This document shows, one piece after another, positions 16,493-24,437 of a DNA stretch of 64,000 nucleotides (position 1 is its first letter; each line of letters begins with the position of its first letter). The notes under the pieces are model-generated. The model was not told the DNA's origin and did not search any database. It was given only the letters and a program-made list of their open reading frames with translations. Where the stretch lies: NCBI GenBank assembly GCA_016177705.1, contig JACOUT010000003.1, forward strand, positions 248,001 through 312,000, given 5' to 3'. The position numbers were made by a program, and so were the translations under genes. Source of the DNA: Deltaproteobacteria bacterium. GTDB lineage: Bacteria; Myxococcota; UBA727; VGSZ01.

Positions 16493-17236
16493 TCACACGA
16501 CCAGCCCGCCGTCCACGTTGAGGACGGCGCCGGTGATGAAGCTCGCGTCGTCGGACGCGAGGAAGCAATAGGCCGCTGCGATCTCCTCGGGCTTGCCCAA
16601 GCGCGCGAGCGGCGCCTTCTCCGCCATGCCCGCGAGCACCGTCGCCGGCACCGCGGCAGTCATCGGCGTCTCGATGAAGCCGGGCGCCACCGCGTTGACG
16701 CGCACGCCGCTCCTGCCGAGCTCGCGCGCCAGCGTCTTGGTGAGCCCGATGACGCCCGCCTTGGTGGCGACGTAGTTGCTCTGGCCGAAGTTGCCGTTGT
16801 GCGCCACCACCGAGGCGGCGTTCAGGATGACGCCGCTCTTCTGCGCTTTCATGCGCAGCCCCGCCGCCTGCGAGAGGCGGAACACCGCGGTCAGGTTGAC
16901 GGCGAGCACCTGATCCCACTGCTCGTCGGTCAGCTTGCCGAAGCTCGCGTCGCGGGTGATGCCGGCGTTGTTGACGAGCACATCGACGCCCCGGTCCATC
17001 GCGGCGGCGAGCGCGTCGATGCCGGCCTGGGTCGCGATGTCGGCCTGCAGATAGAGCACGCGCGCGCCCGCGCCGCTCTCGGCGCCAAGGTCGCGGTCGA
17101 GCCCGGTGTCGGCCAGCGGCCGCACGTCGCACAGCAGCAGTCGTGCGCCCTCGTCGAGGAAGCGCTTGGCGGTGGCGCGGCCGATGCCGCCCGCCGCGCC
17201 CGTGATCACCACTCGTTTGCCGGAGATACCACGCAT
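16493..17236 (-). CDS. FabG-like SDR, probable acetoacetyl-CoA reductase
   Basis: 247 residues from the ATG at 17236, chosen over an upstream ATG because GAAGGGA sits at ribosome-site distance. The NAD(P) motif TGAAGGIG is at 12-19, NNAGITRD at 89-96, Ser142, Tyr155 and Lys159 (SNYVATK), and a GAVLNVDGG end; all match 3-oxoacyl-ACP/acetoacetyl-CoA reductases. With phasin-like and phaR genes directly upstream, a PhaB role (NADPH reduction of acetoacetyl-CoA to 3-hydroxybutyryl-CoA) is the best inference; FabG in fatty acid synthesis is the alternative. Confidence 0.85.
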   Translation of the reverse strand: MRGISGKRVVITGAAGGIGRATAKRFLDEGARLLLCDVRPLADTGLDRDLGAESGAGARVLYLQADIATQAGIDALAAAMDRGVDVLVNNAGITRDASFGKLTDEQWDQVLAVNLTAVFRLSQAAGLRMKAQKSGVILNAASVVAHNGNFGQSNYVATKAGVIGLTKTLARELGRSGVRVNAVAPGFIETPMTAAVPATVLAGMAEKAPLARLGKPEEIAAAYCFLASDDASFITGAVLNVDGGLVV

Positions 17237-17308
17237 GGTCGTCCCTTCGGTTCGTGTCTGTTGCATTGCACCACGCGGGGCGGGGCCAGACGGCCCCGCC
17301 GCACGCGT

Positions 17309-17560
17309 TCAGCCCACCATGGTCCGAACGCCGGCGAGCACCGCGCGGCTCGCCTCGTGCATGGTGCGCGTCTGCGCGGCGAACAGGCGGCTGCCCTCGC
17401 TCGTCATGCGCTCGGCCTCGCCGTAGTAGCGCTCGATCGCCTGGTTGCTCTCGTCGAGAAAACGTTGGGCCTCGCCGCGCCACAGGTTCTGCCAGGTGGT
17501 GAAGGCGGTGGCGGCCTCGATCTTGGGGGCGGCCTTGTCGTGCTTGTTGGTCTCGCTCAT
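17309..17560 (-). CDS. Phasin-like small protein
   Basis: 83 residues from the ATG at 17560, with a strong GGAGG site 5 bases upstream. After a polar N-terminus it is one amphipathic helical stretch (TAFTTWQNLWRGEAQRFLDE, then QAIERYYGEAERMTSEGSRL) ending in an Ala/Val-rich tail. This is typical of phasins that coat PHA granules, though shorter than the usual ~110-190 aa. The promoter and palindromic operator upstream (17604-17660) parallel the PhaR-operator arrangement at 18424. Lies between phaR and the PhaB-like gene. Assigned by context plus helical character. Confidence 0.65.
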   Translation of the reverse strand: MSETNKHDKAAPKIEAATAFTTWQNLWRGEAQRFLDESNQAIERYYGEAERMTSEGSRLFAAQTRTMHEASRAVLAGVRTMVG

Positions 17561-17603
17561 TGCGTCCTCCAGAGCGCCGGCGTCCATCGCCGAGCGCGGG
17601 CGG

Positions 17604-17632
17604 ACCGTAGGCGCGAGCGGCGGCAGCGTCAA
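17604..17632 (-). promoter_or_regulatory. Sigma-70-like promoter for the phasin-like gene
   Basis: On the minus strand TTGACG (17627-17632) is separated by exactly 17 bases from TACGGT (17604-17609). The -35 matches 5 of 6, the -10 only 3 of 6. The predicted start near 17597 leaves a ~37-base leader carrying the GGAGG site. The PhaR-type palindrome lies immediately upstream. Confidence 0.5.
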
Positions 17633-17635
17633 GTT

Positions 17636-17660
17636 GATTTTTGTGCGTTGCACAAAAATC
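17636..17660. promoter_or_regulatory. Perfect 25-bp palindrome, candidate PhaR operator
   Basis: Two 11-base arms (GATTTTTGTGC and GCACAAAAATC) flank a GTT centre. Its core TTGTGC-N3-GCACAA recurs at 18424-18438, in front of the hydrolase/phaR divergent promoters. PhaR proteins are DNA-binding repressors that leave DNA when PHA accumulates, and their sites are TGC/GCA-containing. Placement 3 bases upstream of the phasin -35 box supports an operator role. Confidence 0.65.
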
Positions 17661-17697
17661 CATGGATCCGCGCCGTCCGGTGGACGGAGCGCGCGGG

Positions 17698-18348
17698 TCA
17701 GCCGCGAACGCCAGGGCGCGCGCGCTTGGAGCGACGGCCCGGGGCGCCGCGCGACTCCGAGGCCGCGCCTTGCGCCTGCTGCGCCGCCTGTCCCTGCAAG
17801 ACCTGGCGCAACAGCGCCTGCGTCTGGCTCATCTCGCCGCGCAGGCGCTCGAGCTCGGCGGCCTCGGCCGAGGGCGCGACCGGCGCCGCTGGTGCGACGG
17901 GCGCCTGCGCGCGCGGCCCGGCGAAGGCGGCGAACGGGTTCCAGGCGGCGTAGGGGAGCTGCTGCAAGAAGCCGCGCTGCGCGTCCACCATCGCGCGCTG
18001 CCCCTGCAGGAAGGTGTCGAGCGAGCCTTGCAGCGCGTGCGTGAAGCTCTCCTTCAACGGCGAGGACGACAGCCGCACCACCTGCTTCAAGAAGCCGGTC
18101 GGCAGCATCTCGCGCGCGCCCTCTTTGTCGAGGATGATCTGCACCAGGATCTCCTTGGTCAGATCGTCGCCGCTCTTGGCGTCCACCACCTGTACGTCGT
18201 TGCCGCGCTGCAACATCTCCTCCACCTCGGGGAGCGTGACGTAGCGCGAGGCGCGCGTGTCGTAGAGGCGGCGGTTGCCGTACTTCTTGAGCACGATGGG
18301 CAGGCCGACGTCGGTGCCGATCGTCGAGGCGTTGGCGCGGGGCTTCAT
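17698..18348 (-). CDS. phaR: Polyhydroxyalkanoate synthesis repressor PhaR
   Basis: 216 residues. The N-terminal PHB/PHA accumulation regulator domain (about 16-80) shows the signature LKKYGNRRLYDTRASRYVTL, with VQVVDAKSGDDLTKEILVQII following; it binds DNA and PHA granules. A Gln/Ala/Pro-rich helical region follows and the end is basic (GRRSKRARPGVRG). The ATG at 18348 has no clear ribosome site and lies about 7 bases from a candidate -10 box, suggesting a leaderless message. Divergent from the acyl-CoA ligase/phaC operon and upstream of the phasin-like and PhaB-like genes. The TTGTGC-N3-GCACAA site upstream implies autoregulation. Confidence 0.9.
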   Translation of the reverse strand: MKPRANASTIGTDVGLPIVLKKYGNRRLYDTRASRYVTLPEVEEMLQRGNDVQVVDAKSGDDLTKEILVQIILDKEGAREMLPTGFLKQVVRLSSSPLKESFTHALQGSLDTFLQGQRAMVDAQRGFLQQLPYAAWNPFAAFAGPRAQAPVAPAAPVAPSAEAAELERLRGEMSQTQALLRQVLQGQAAQQAQGAASESRGAPGRRSKRARPGVRG

Positions 18349-18355
18349 GTGCGGG

Positions 18356-18384
18356 GTGCTACGAGAGCGCGGCCGCTCGGTCAA
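18356..18384 (-). promoter_or_regulatory. Candidate phaR promoter
   Basis: Minus strand TTGACC (18379-18384), 17-base spacer, TAGCAC (18356-18361). The predicted transcript start falls on or next to the phaR ATG at 18348, consistent with leaderless translation and with the lack of a ribosome site. The -10 is weak, so confidence is limited. Confidence 0.35.
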
Positions 18385-18423
18385 GCGGCGGTGCGCCAGG
18401 ACCGGTCGTTCGACCGATGGTTC

Positions 18424-18438
18424 TTGTGCGCTGCACAA
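18424..18438. promoter_or_regulatory. Second TTGTGC-N3-GCACAA palindrome, candidate PhaR operator
   Basis: A perfect inverted repeat TTGTGC / GCACAA with centre GCT, in the 133-base region between the divergent phaR and hydrolase genes, 6 bases upstream of a TTGACA box. It shares its core with the longer palindrome at 17636-17660. It could control both directions. Confidence 0.65.
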
Positions 18439-18444
18439 ACCCCC

Positions 18445-18474
18445 TTGACAGGTGCCGTGCACGGCGTCTGGAAT
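18445..18474 (+). promoter_or_regulatory. Promoter of the acyl-CoA ligase/PhaC operon
   Basis: A consensus TTGACA (18445-18450), 18-base spacer and TGGAAT (18469-18474; 4 of 6). The spacer contains a perfect 12-base palindrome GCCGTGCACGGC (18454-18465). The predicted start at about 18481-18482 coincides with the GTG start codon, so the message may be leaderless. Confidence 0.55.
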
Positions 18475-18481
18475 CCGCGCC

Positions 18482-19441
18482 GTGAGCGATCTGCCCGCTG
18501 CCCCCGCCGCCGACCCCTCGCCCCTCACGGGGAGCGGCTTCGCCAGCCCCACCGAGGTGCCCTCCCACCTCGACGCCGCGGCACTCGCGCGCGCGCTCGA
18601 GGCCGGGCGTCCCACGGGCACGTGGAGCCTGTTGGACGTCGACGGCGTGCGCTGCCCCCGGGTGCAGGCGGGCGCGGGCCCCGAGCTGTTGTGCGTGCAC
18701 GGCCTCGGCCACGACGCCTGGGACTGGGCGCAGCTCTTTGTGCGCTGCACCATGGTGGCGCGACTCACCGCTTATGACCTGCCGGGCTTCGGTCTCTCCA
18801 CCAAGCCCGCGCGCCGCTGGGATCTGGGCCTGCTGGTGCGCTCGCTGCTCGCAGCGGCGCGCGCGCTGCCGACGCCGCCGGTGGTGGTGGCGTCCTCGCT
18901 CGGCGGCCACGTGGCGTTGCTGGCCGCGCTGCACGAGCCCGCGCTCTTTTCGCACCTGCTGTTGGGCGCACCCGGCGGCCTGGTCGAGGTGCCGGCACCG
19001 ATGCAGGCGATGCTGCGCGCCTACTACTCGGTGGACGCCATCGCCCAGCGCAGCGAGGCGGAGATCGTCGGCAACAGCCGCCGCATCTTCGCGTCGCCCG
19101 GGCTGCTGGTCGACGACGCGCTGGCCGCGCGCAAGCTCGCGGTGCGCCGCTCGAGCGAGGCGCGCGCCTTCGCGCTGCCTTTCGCCGGCGTGGTCGATGA
19201 CGTGTTTCACCACGTGGTGCTCGAGCGGCTCTCCTCGCTGCGCGTGCCCTGCACCTTCGTCGTGGGCGAGCGCGACGTGGTGGTGCCGCCCGACGCGGTG
19301 GCGGCCGCGGCGCGGCAGCACCACGCGCGCTTCGTGGCGCTGCCGGGCGTGGGCCACTGCCCGCACCTCGAGGTGCCCGACCGCTTCGCGGAGCTGGTTC
19401 GCGATGTCCTCGTGCAGGGAGGCCGACATGTTTCCGGGTGA
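18482..19441 (+). CDS. Alpha/beta hydrolase
   Basis: 319 residues from the GTG at 18482. An ATG 30 bases upstream is open, but it lies between the promoter boxes and would be untranscribed. The oxyanion region is VHGLGHDAWDW at ~72-82, the nucleophile Ser139 is in ASSLGGHVALL, a late Asp is in VVGERDVVVPP and the catalytic His in GVGHCPHLEVP. Likely an esterase or lipase-like enzyme in the cytoplasm (no signal peptide). First gene of a nine-gene coupled operon; its end overlaps the acyl-CoA ligase start by 14 bases. It may release acyl groups that the ligase activates. Confidence 0.85.
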   Translation: MSDLPAAPAADPSPLTGSGFASPTEVPSHLDAAALARALEAGRPTGTWSLLDVDGVRCPRVQAGAGPELLCVHGLGHDAWDWAQLFVRCTMVARLTAYDLPGFGLSTKPARRWDLGLLVRSLLAAARALPTPPVVVASSLGGHVALLAALHEPALFSHLLLGAPGGLVEVPAPMQAMLRAYYSVDAIAQRSEAEIVGNSRRIFASPGLLVDDALAARKLAVRRSSEARAFALPFAGVVDDVFHHVVLERLSSLRVPCTFVVGERDVVVPPDAVAAAARQHHARFVALPGVGHCPHLEVPDRFAELVRDVLVQGGRHVSG

Positions 19442-20948
19442 CTGGACCGAGGGGCTCGCGCGCCTGTTCGGCGAGTCGATCGCAGTGGTCGACGAGGCGA
19501 GCGGTGAGCGCATCAGCTACCGCGCGCTCGCCTGGCGCGCCGGCGCATGCGCGGCCGCGCTGGCCGAGCTCGGTGTGCGCCGCACCAACCTGAACGAGCC
19601 CGGCCCGCGCGTGGCCGTGCTCGCCAAGAACCGCGTCGAGCATCTCGAGCTGCTGTTCGCGTGCGGGCGCCTGGGCGCGCTCTTCCTGCCCATCAACTGG
19701 CGCCTGGCCGAGCCCGAGGTGGGCTACATCCTCGACGACGCGACGCCTTCGGTGCTGTTCTACGACGACGCCTTCGCGGAGGTGGCGCAGCGCCTGGCCG
19801 CGGCGCGCGGCCTGCGTGCGCTCTCGCTCGACGCCGATCTGCCGCGCCTGACCAAGAGCCGCGGCGCTGCCCCCTCGGTGCCGCAAGCCGCGCTCATCGA
19901 CGACGACGCGTGGATCGTGCTCTATACCTCGGGGACCACCGGCTACCCCAAGGGCGCGCTCATCCCCTACCGGCAGGTGGCCTACAACGCGCTCAACACC
20001 GGCATCGCGCTCGATCTGACCTCCAAGGACAAGACCGTCAGCTACACGCCGCTCTTTCACACCGGCGGCCTGCACGTGCTCACGACGCCGCTGTTGCTCA
20101 AGGGCGGCACCGTCATCCTCGCCGACGGCTTCGAGCCCGAGCGCTTCCTGCGCCTCAACGCGGCTGAGCGCTGCACGCTCTTGTTCGGCGTGCCCACCAC
20201 CTTCGAGATGATGGCGGCGAGCGCGACCTTTGGCTCGGTCGATCTGTCGTCGCTGCGCCTGGCGCTGTGTGGCGGCGCGCCCTGCCCGCTCTCGCTCATC
20301 GAGCGCTACACTGCGCGCGGCATCGTCTTCAAGCAGGGCTACGGCCTCACCGAGGTGGGGCCGAACGTGCTCAACCTGAACGCCGAGGACGTGGTCAAGA
20401 AGGCGGGCAGCGCCGGGCGGCCGAACCTGTTCATCAGCGCGCGCGTCGTCGACGCCGACGGGCGCACCGTGACGGGCGCGGGTCGCGGCGAGCTGTGCCT
20501 GGGCGGGCCCTGCGTGTGCCTCGGCTATTGGAACAAGCCCGAGGCCACGCGCGCCTCCTTCACCGCCGACGGCTTGTTCAAGACCGGCGACGTCGTCGAG
20601 GTGGACGCCGAGGGCTACCTGAGCATCGTCGACCGCGCCAAGGACATGTTCATCTCGGGTGGCGAGAACGTCTACCCGGCCGAGGTGGAGAAGGTCTTGG
20701 CCGATCATCCCGCGGTGCGCGCCGCCGCCGTGGTCGGCATCGCGGACGCGCGCTGGGGAGAGGTGGGCCGCGCCTACCTCGAGGTGAGGAGCGGCCAGAG
20801 CGTCGAGGTCGCCGAGGTGGTGCGCTTCGCGCGCGGCCGCCTCGCCTCCTACAAGGTGCCGAAGGAGGTGCTCGTCGTCGACGAACTGCCGAAGAACCCG
20901 AGCGGCAAGGTGCAGAAGCATCTCTTGTCGCGCGAGGTGCGCGCGTGA
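19428..20948 (+). CDS. Acyl-CoA synthetase (AMP-forming ligase)
   Basis: 506 residues from the ATG at 19428, with GGGAGG just upstream inside the hydrolase gene. The AMP-binding motif YTSGTTGYPKG is at 166-176, followed by QGYGLTEVGPN, the GxxxTGD motif in LFKTGDVVEVDAEGY, DMFISGGENVYPAEVE and the C-terminal catalytic Lys in PKNPSGKVQK (about 494). It activates a carboxylic acid with ATP and CoA. Chain length cannot be read, but it resembles fatty-acid or aryl-CoA ligases. Within the PhaR-controlled operon it would supply acyl-CoA to PhaC or beta-oxidation. Confidence 0.9.
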   Translation: MFPGDWTEGLARLFGESIAVVDEASGERISYRALAWRAGACAAALAELGVRRTNLNEPGPRVAVLAKNRVEHLELLFACGRLGALFLPINWRLAEPEVGYILDDATPSVLFYDDAFAEVAQRLAAARGLRALSLDADLPRLTKSRGAAPSVPQAALIDDDAWIVLYTSGTTGYPKGALIPYRQVAYNALNTGIALDLTSKDKTVSYTPLFHTGGLHVLTTPLLLKGGTVILADGFEPERFLRLNAAERCTLLFGVPTTFEMMAASATFGSVDLSSLRLALCGGAPCPLSLIERYTARGIVFKQGYGLTEVGPNVLNLNAEDVVKKAGSAGRPNLFISARVVDADGRTVTGAGRGELCLGGPCVCLGYWNKPEATRASFTADGLFKTGDVVEVDAEGYLSIVDRAKDMFISGGENVYPAEVEKVLADHPAVRAAAVVGIADARWGEVGRAYLEVRSGQSVEVAEVVRFARGRLASYKVPKEVLVVDELPKNPSGKVQKHLLSREVRA

Positions 20949-21979
20949 GGGCATCGACGTTCGCCACGCTTGCCATCGCAGCGGCGTTGGCGGCCGAGAG
21001 CGCCGGCTGCTCGCTCGGCCTCGGCGAGTGCGTGGCCGACGACGACTGCCCGCTCGACGCCGAGTGCACCGCGGGCGAGTGCGCGCCCGTCGAGGCGGGC
21101 GAGGGAGAGGGCGACCCGGCCGAGGGTGAGGGAGAGCCCGCCGAGGGCGAGGGTGAGGGCGAGCCCGCCGAGGGCGAGGGGGAGGGCGAGGGTGAGGGCG
21201 AGCCCGCCGAGGGCGAAGGTGAGGGCGAGGGCGAGGGAGAGCCCCCGCGCTGCTCGCTCGACGACGGCCGCCTCGACGTGAACGAGCTGCCGGTCGCGCT
21301 CGGCATGCCGCTGCGCTACACCGCCGCCACCGACGAGAGCGCGAACATCCCGGTCGACGTCGCGGGCACGACCGCGACCGACGGTCGCCGCTGGGACTTC
21401 AACGGCGCGGTGCCGGCGGGCGCGCCCTTCGAGGTGGTCGCCTGGGCGCTCGCCGACCGCTGGTACGCCGACCGGTTCGCGGACGCGCCTGCCTTCGCCG
21501 ACGGGCGCGGTGCCTACGTGGCCGCGCTCTCCGATGAGCTCGAGGGCGTGTTCCTGAAGAACGACGACGCGGTGCTGTTGCTCGGCGTCGCCAGCGTCGA
21601 GGAAGACCGCACCGTCGTCAGCTACGACCCGCCCATCACCGTGCTGCAGTTCCCGCTGCACGTCGGCACCACCTTCACCACCGAGACCAACGGCAGCGGC
21701 ACCTTCGACTTCAACCCCTTCTACTGGTCGAGCGACACGTACTCGTCGGAGGTCGACGCCGAGGGCGTGGTCGAGACCGCGGCCGGGCCGCTGCCCGCGC
21801 TGCGCCTGCGCCTCGAGCAAGAGGTCATCGTCGGCTACCTGGTGGTCACACAGATCAAGTACTCGTGGATCGCGCCCTGCGTCGGCGTGCTCGCGCAGGT
21901 GGAGAGCGACACCGGCGAGGATGACCCCGCCTTCACGCTGGCGCGCCACCTGCGCCAGCTACGAGCGCCCGGCACATGA
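20945..21979 (+). CDS. Lipoprotein with Gly-Glu linker, paralogue of the 24427 gene
   Basis: 344 residues from a GTG at 20945 overlapping the ligase TGA (GTGA). Signal peptide with lipobox cysteine 22 (AAESAGC), then a short Cys-rich segment (GECVADDDCPLDAECTAGEC). Residues 51-97 are a Gly/Glu/Pro/Ala low-complexity linker. A ~245-residue beta-rich domain follows, with RRWDFN, RWYADRFADA and SYDPPITVLQFPLHVGTTF. The same order of motifs appears in the 24427 protein, so the two are paralogues. Probably anchored in the outer membrane, presenting the domain on a flexible stalk. Function unknown; ligand or lipid binding is a guess. Confidence 0.8.
   Translation: MRASTFATLAIAAALAAESAGCSLGLGECVADDDCPLDAECTAGECAPVEAGEGEGDPAEGEGEPAEGEGEGEPAEGEGEGEGEGEPAEGEGEGEGEGEPPRCSLDDGRLDVNELPVALGMPLRYTAATDESANIPVDVAGTTATDGRRWDFNGAVPAGAPFEVVAWALADRWYADRFADAPAFADGRGAYVAALSDELEGVFLKNDDAVLLLGVASVEEDRTVVSYDPPITVLQFPLHVGTTFTTETNGSGTFDFNPFYWSSDTYSSEVDAEGVVETAAGPLPALRLRLEQEVIVGYLVVTQIKYSWIAPCVGVLAQVESDTGEDDPAFTLARHLRQLRAPGT
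21095..21235 (+). repeat. Low-complexity Gly-Glu coding repeat
   Basis: Repeated GAGGGCGAG/GAGCCCGCC units encode residues 51-97 of the lipoprotein (PAEGEGEGE pattern). Units are multiples of three or nine bases, so slippage would alter linker length without breaking the frame. Confidence 0.8.
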
Positions 21980-22872
21980 GGCTGCGCGCGCTCCTCATCG
22001 TGGCCGCGGTCGCCGCCTGTGCGAGCGCGCCGGCACCGCGCGTCGCGCGCGAAGGCGAACGCATGGTGACCGTCAACGGCGCCGAGCTGCGCGTGCACGA
22101 GGAGGGCCTCGGCGACGCGCTGCCGCTCGTGTTCGTCCATGGCTACGGCTCGCGCTTGGAGGCCTGGCGCGCGGTGCAGCCCGCGCTCGCGCAAGGCCGG
22201 CGCACCGTCTCCTATGATCAGCGCGGCTTCGGCCTGTCGGAGCGCACCGCGCAGGGGTACGGGCCAGAGGCGCACGCCGCCGATCTGCTCGCGCTCATGG
22301 ACGCGCTCCACCTCGAGCGCGCCGTGCTGGTGGCGCACTCCTACGGCGCGGGCGTCGCGCTCGCCGCCGCGCTGCAAGCCCCCGAGCGCGTCGCCGGCGT
22401 CGTGCTGGTCGCGCCCTTCGCTCTCGACGAGCAGCTCAACGCGACCTTGCGCTGGGCCAAGGTGCCGCTGGTAGGCGAGTACCTCTACGCGACGTCCTTC
22501 CGCGGCTTCTCGGGTGAGAAGTACCAGCTCGCCTTCAACGACGGCGGCCGCTTCGCCACGCTGTCGGCGCTCGACGAGGTCGAGGCCATCCAAGCCATCC
22601 CGCACAGCGACCACGCTGCGCTCGCCACCGTGCGCGCCATGGACTACCTCGACCTCGAGGCGCGCTACCGCGACATCAAGGCGCCGGTGCGTGTGGTGTG
22701 GGGCGAGGCCGACCGCGTCACCCCCATTCGCACCCTGCCCGCCTTCGCCGCACGCTTGCCCCAGGCGAGCTTCGTGCGTGTTCCCGGCGTGGGACACATG
22801 CCCTCCTGGGAGGCTCCCGGCGTCGTTCTCGAAAACATCGAAGCGGTGCTCGCCGCGGCCGGTGGCGGCTGA
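21976..22872 (+). CDS. Lipoprotein alpha/beta hydrolase
   Basis: 298 residues, start overlapping the previous stop (ATGA). Signal peptide with a lipobox at Cys15 (VAAVAAC), so it acts outside the cytoplasm. VHGYGSRLEAW oxyanion region near 54-64, nucleophile Ser122 in VAHSYGAGVAL, Asp in WGEADRVTP, His in GVGHMPSWE: a full triad. The RTVSYDQRGFGLSER segment is typical of the epoxide hydrolase / haloperoxidase-like esterase group. Within the operon it could hydrolyse external esters whose acids enter through the adjacent barrel; inference from context. Confidence 0.85.
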   Translation: MRLRALLIVAAVAACASAPAPRVAREGERMVTVNGAELRVHEEGLGDALPLVFVHGYGSRLEAWRAVQPALAQGRRTVSYDQRGFGLSERTAQGYGPEAHAADLLALMDALHLERAVLVAHSYGAGVALAAALQAPERVAGVVLVAPFALDEQLNATLRWAKVPLVGEYLYATSFRGFSGEKYQLAFNDGGRFATLSALDEVEAIQAIPHSDHAALATVRAMDYLDLEARYRDIKAPVRVVWGEADRVTPIRTLPAFAARLPQASFVRVPGVGHMPSWEAPGVVLENIEAVLAAAGGG

Positions 22873-24437
22873 TGCGCGCGCGCGTGCCCACTCTGCTGCT
22901 CGCCTGCGCGTGCGCGCTCGCCCTGCCCGTACGCGCGCGCACCGGCACCGGCGATCCCGTCGAGATCTTCCGCGATCGGCCCGTCAACCCGGACCTGCCC
23001 ATCGACCTGGTGCTGCACGGGCAGCTGCGGCTGCGCTCGCAGCTCGGCCTTGGCCTCGACCTCGGGCGCGGACCCTCGCCGACGAGCGGCGAGCCGCTGT
23101 TCGGCGACGCCGTCCAGCATGGCCACGACGCGCGCCTGCGCCTCACCCCCTCGCTCTTCCTCGGTGACGACCTCCGTGTCTTCGCCGACGTCGACGTGCT
23201 CGCGGCCTCGCTCGGTCCCGCCGCCACCGGCGTGCCGTGGGCCGCGCGCGCCGACGCGGCGAGGAGCGCCGCGCTCTCGCTGCTCGACGTGCGCGCGCTC
23301 GGCGTCGACTGGCTCTTGCCCATCGGCGTGCTCTCGCTTGGCCGCATGCCCGCGCACTTCGGCTTGGGGCTCGGCGCCAACGACGGCGCCGACCTCGACG
23401 ACGACGGCGGCGATCGCGCCGACCGCCTCGCCTTCATCGCGCCCTTCATGGGCACGCTCGTCGCCGCGGCGCTCGACGTCGGGCCCGGCCCCGCGCGCTC
23501 GGATTTCGGCCCGAGCACCCGCGCGCTCTCCGTCGGCGAGCAGGCGATCTCGATTGGCGTCATGCGCTGGCATGCGCCCTGGGAACTCGCGCTCTACCGG
23601 AACGCGGGCCGCCCGCTCTTCGACGCCGGCCTGGCGCTCGCGCTCGAGTGGCAGCAGCAGGACGCGCCCGGCCCGTGGGTCACGCTCGACTGGACGCGCG
23701 ATGCGAGCGCCGTGCGCAGGGACGCGCACCTTGCGGTCGCCGACCTGTGGGCGCGCGGCGTCGTCGGCCGCTTTCGTCTCGAGGGCGAGGCCTTCGTCTC
23801 GGATCTGTCGATCGACAACCCCTCGCCCTGGCCGGGTGTCACGGTGCGCCGCACGCTGCGCGGCAACCCCGCCGCCTTCGCGCTCGTCGGCGAGGCGCGC
23901 CTGCTCGACGACGAGCAGGTCCACCCGAGCGACGCGCTCCTCGTGCAGCTCGAGCTGGGCGCCGCCTCCGCCGATCCCGCCACCGGCTTCCCCGACGTCA
24001 CGCCGACCGCGTTCACCGGCGCGCAGCCCGGCGACGTCTTTGGCCCCCAGGTGGAGCTGAAGCGCGGCGGCGACGACCGCTTCGATGCCGCGCGCCTGCA
24101 CCCGCTGCACCGCATCGACCTCATCTTGTGGCGCACCCTGCTCGGCGGCGTCTCGGAGGCGGCCTACGCGCGCGCGCACGTCGAGGGCGCGCCGCTCGCC
24201 TGGCTGCGCCTCGAGAGCGCGCTCATCTATTCGCAGGCCATCGTGGCCGAGAGCGCGCCCGGCGGGGTGGCGCCGCTCGGCGTCGAGCTCGACGTCGGCG
24301 CCGAGGCCACGCTCGGCGGCGCGTCGCTGCGCGTGGACGCGGGCTCCTTGTTGCCGCTCGGCGGCCTGGGCGCGCGCGGCGGGCCCGCGCCCGCGCCCGC
24401 CCACCTCGTGATCGTGAGGGTTGGTCATGTGTTGTGA
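22872..24437 (+). CDS. Outer-membrane beta-barrel protein
   Basis: 521 residues; start overlaps the previous stop (TGATG). Signal peptide with cleavage after ARA/R near residue 23. The mature part alternates short amphipathic beta strands with turns (LVLHGQLRLRSQLGLGLDL, LRVFADVDVLAASLG, SIGVMRWHAPWELALY, VGRFRLEGEAFVSDL) and ends in ...HLVIVRVGHVL with alternating hydrophobics, though without a terminal Phe. An Asp-rich loop NDGADLDDDGGD lies near 175-187. Best read as a large outer-membrane barrel, perhaps a channel for hydrophobic substrates; family not recognised. Confidence 0.65.
   Translation: MRARVPTLLLACACALALPVRARTGTGDPVEIFRDRPVNPDLPIDLVLHGQLRLRSQLGLGLDLGRGPSPTSGEPLFGDAVQHGHDARLRLTPSLFLGDDLRVFADVDVLAASLGPAATGVPWAARADAARSAALSLLDVRALGVDWLLPIGVLSLGRMPAHFGLGLGANDGADLDDDGGDRADRLAFIAPFMGTLVAAALDVGPGPARSDFGPSTRALSVGEQAISIGVMRWHAPWELALYRNAGRPLFDAGLALALEWQQQDAPGPWVTLDWTRDASAVRRDAHLAVADLWARGVVGRFRLEGEAFVSDLSIDNPSPWPGVTVRRTLRGNPAAFALVGEARLLDDEQVHPSDALLVQLELGAASADPATGFPDVTPTAFTGAQPGDVFGPQVELKRGGDDRFDAARLHPLHRIDLILWRTLLGGVSEAAYARAHVEGAPLAWLRLESALIYSQAIVAESAPGGVAPLGVELDVGAEATLGGASLRVDAGSLLPLGGLGARGGPAPAPAHLVIVRVGHVL

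Noticed and set aside
17259..17270. TGC-ATT-GCA dyad upstream of the PhaB-like gene as a PhaR site
   Set aside because: The flanks do not match the TTG/CAA pattern of the two good palindromes.
18738..18750. Third TTGTGC-GCT-GCAC match
   Set aside because: It lies inside the hydrolase coding region and lacks the final arm base pairs; probably coincidental.
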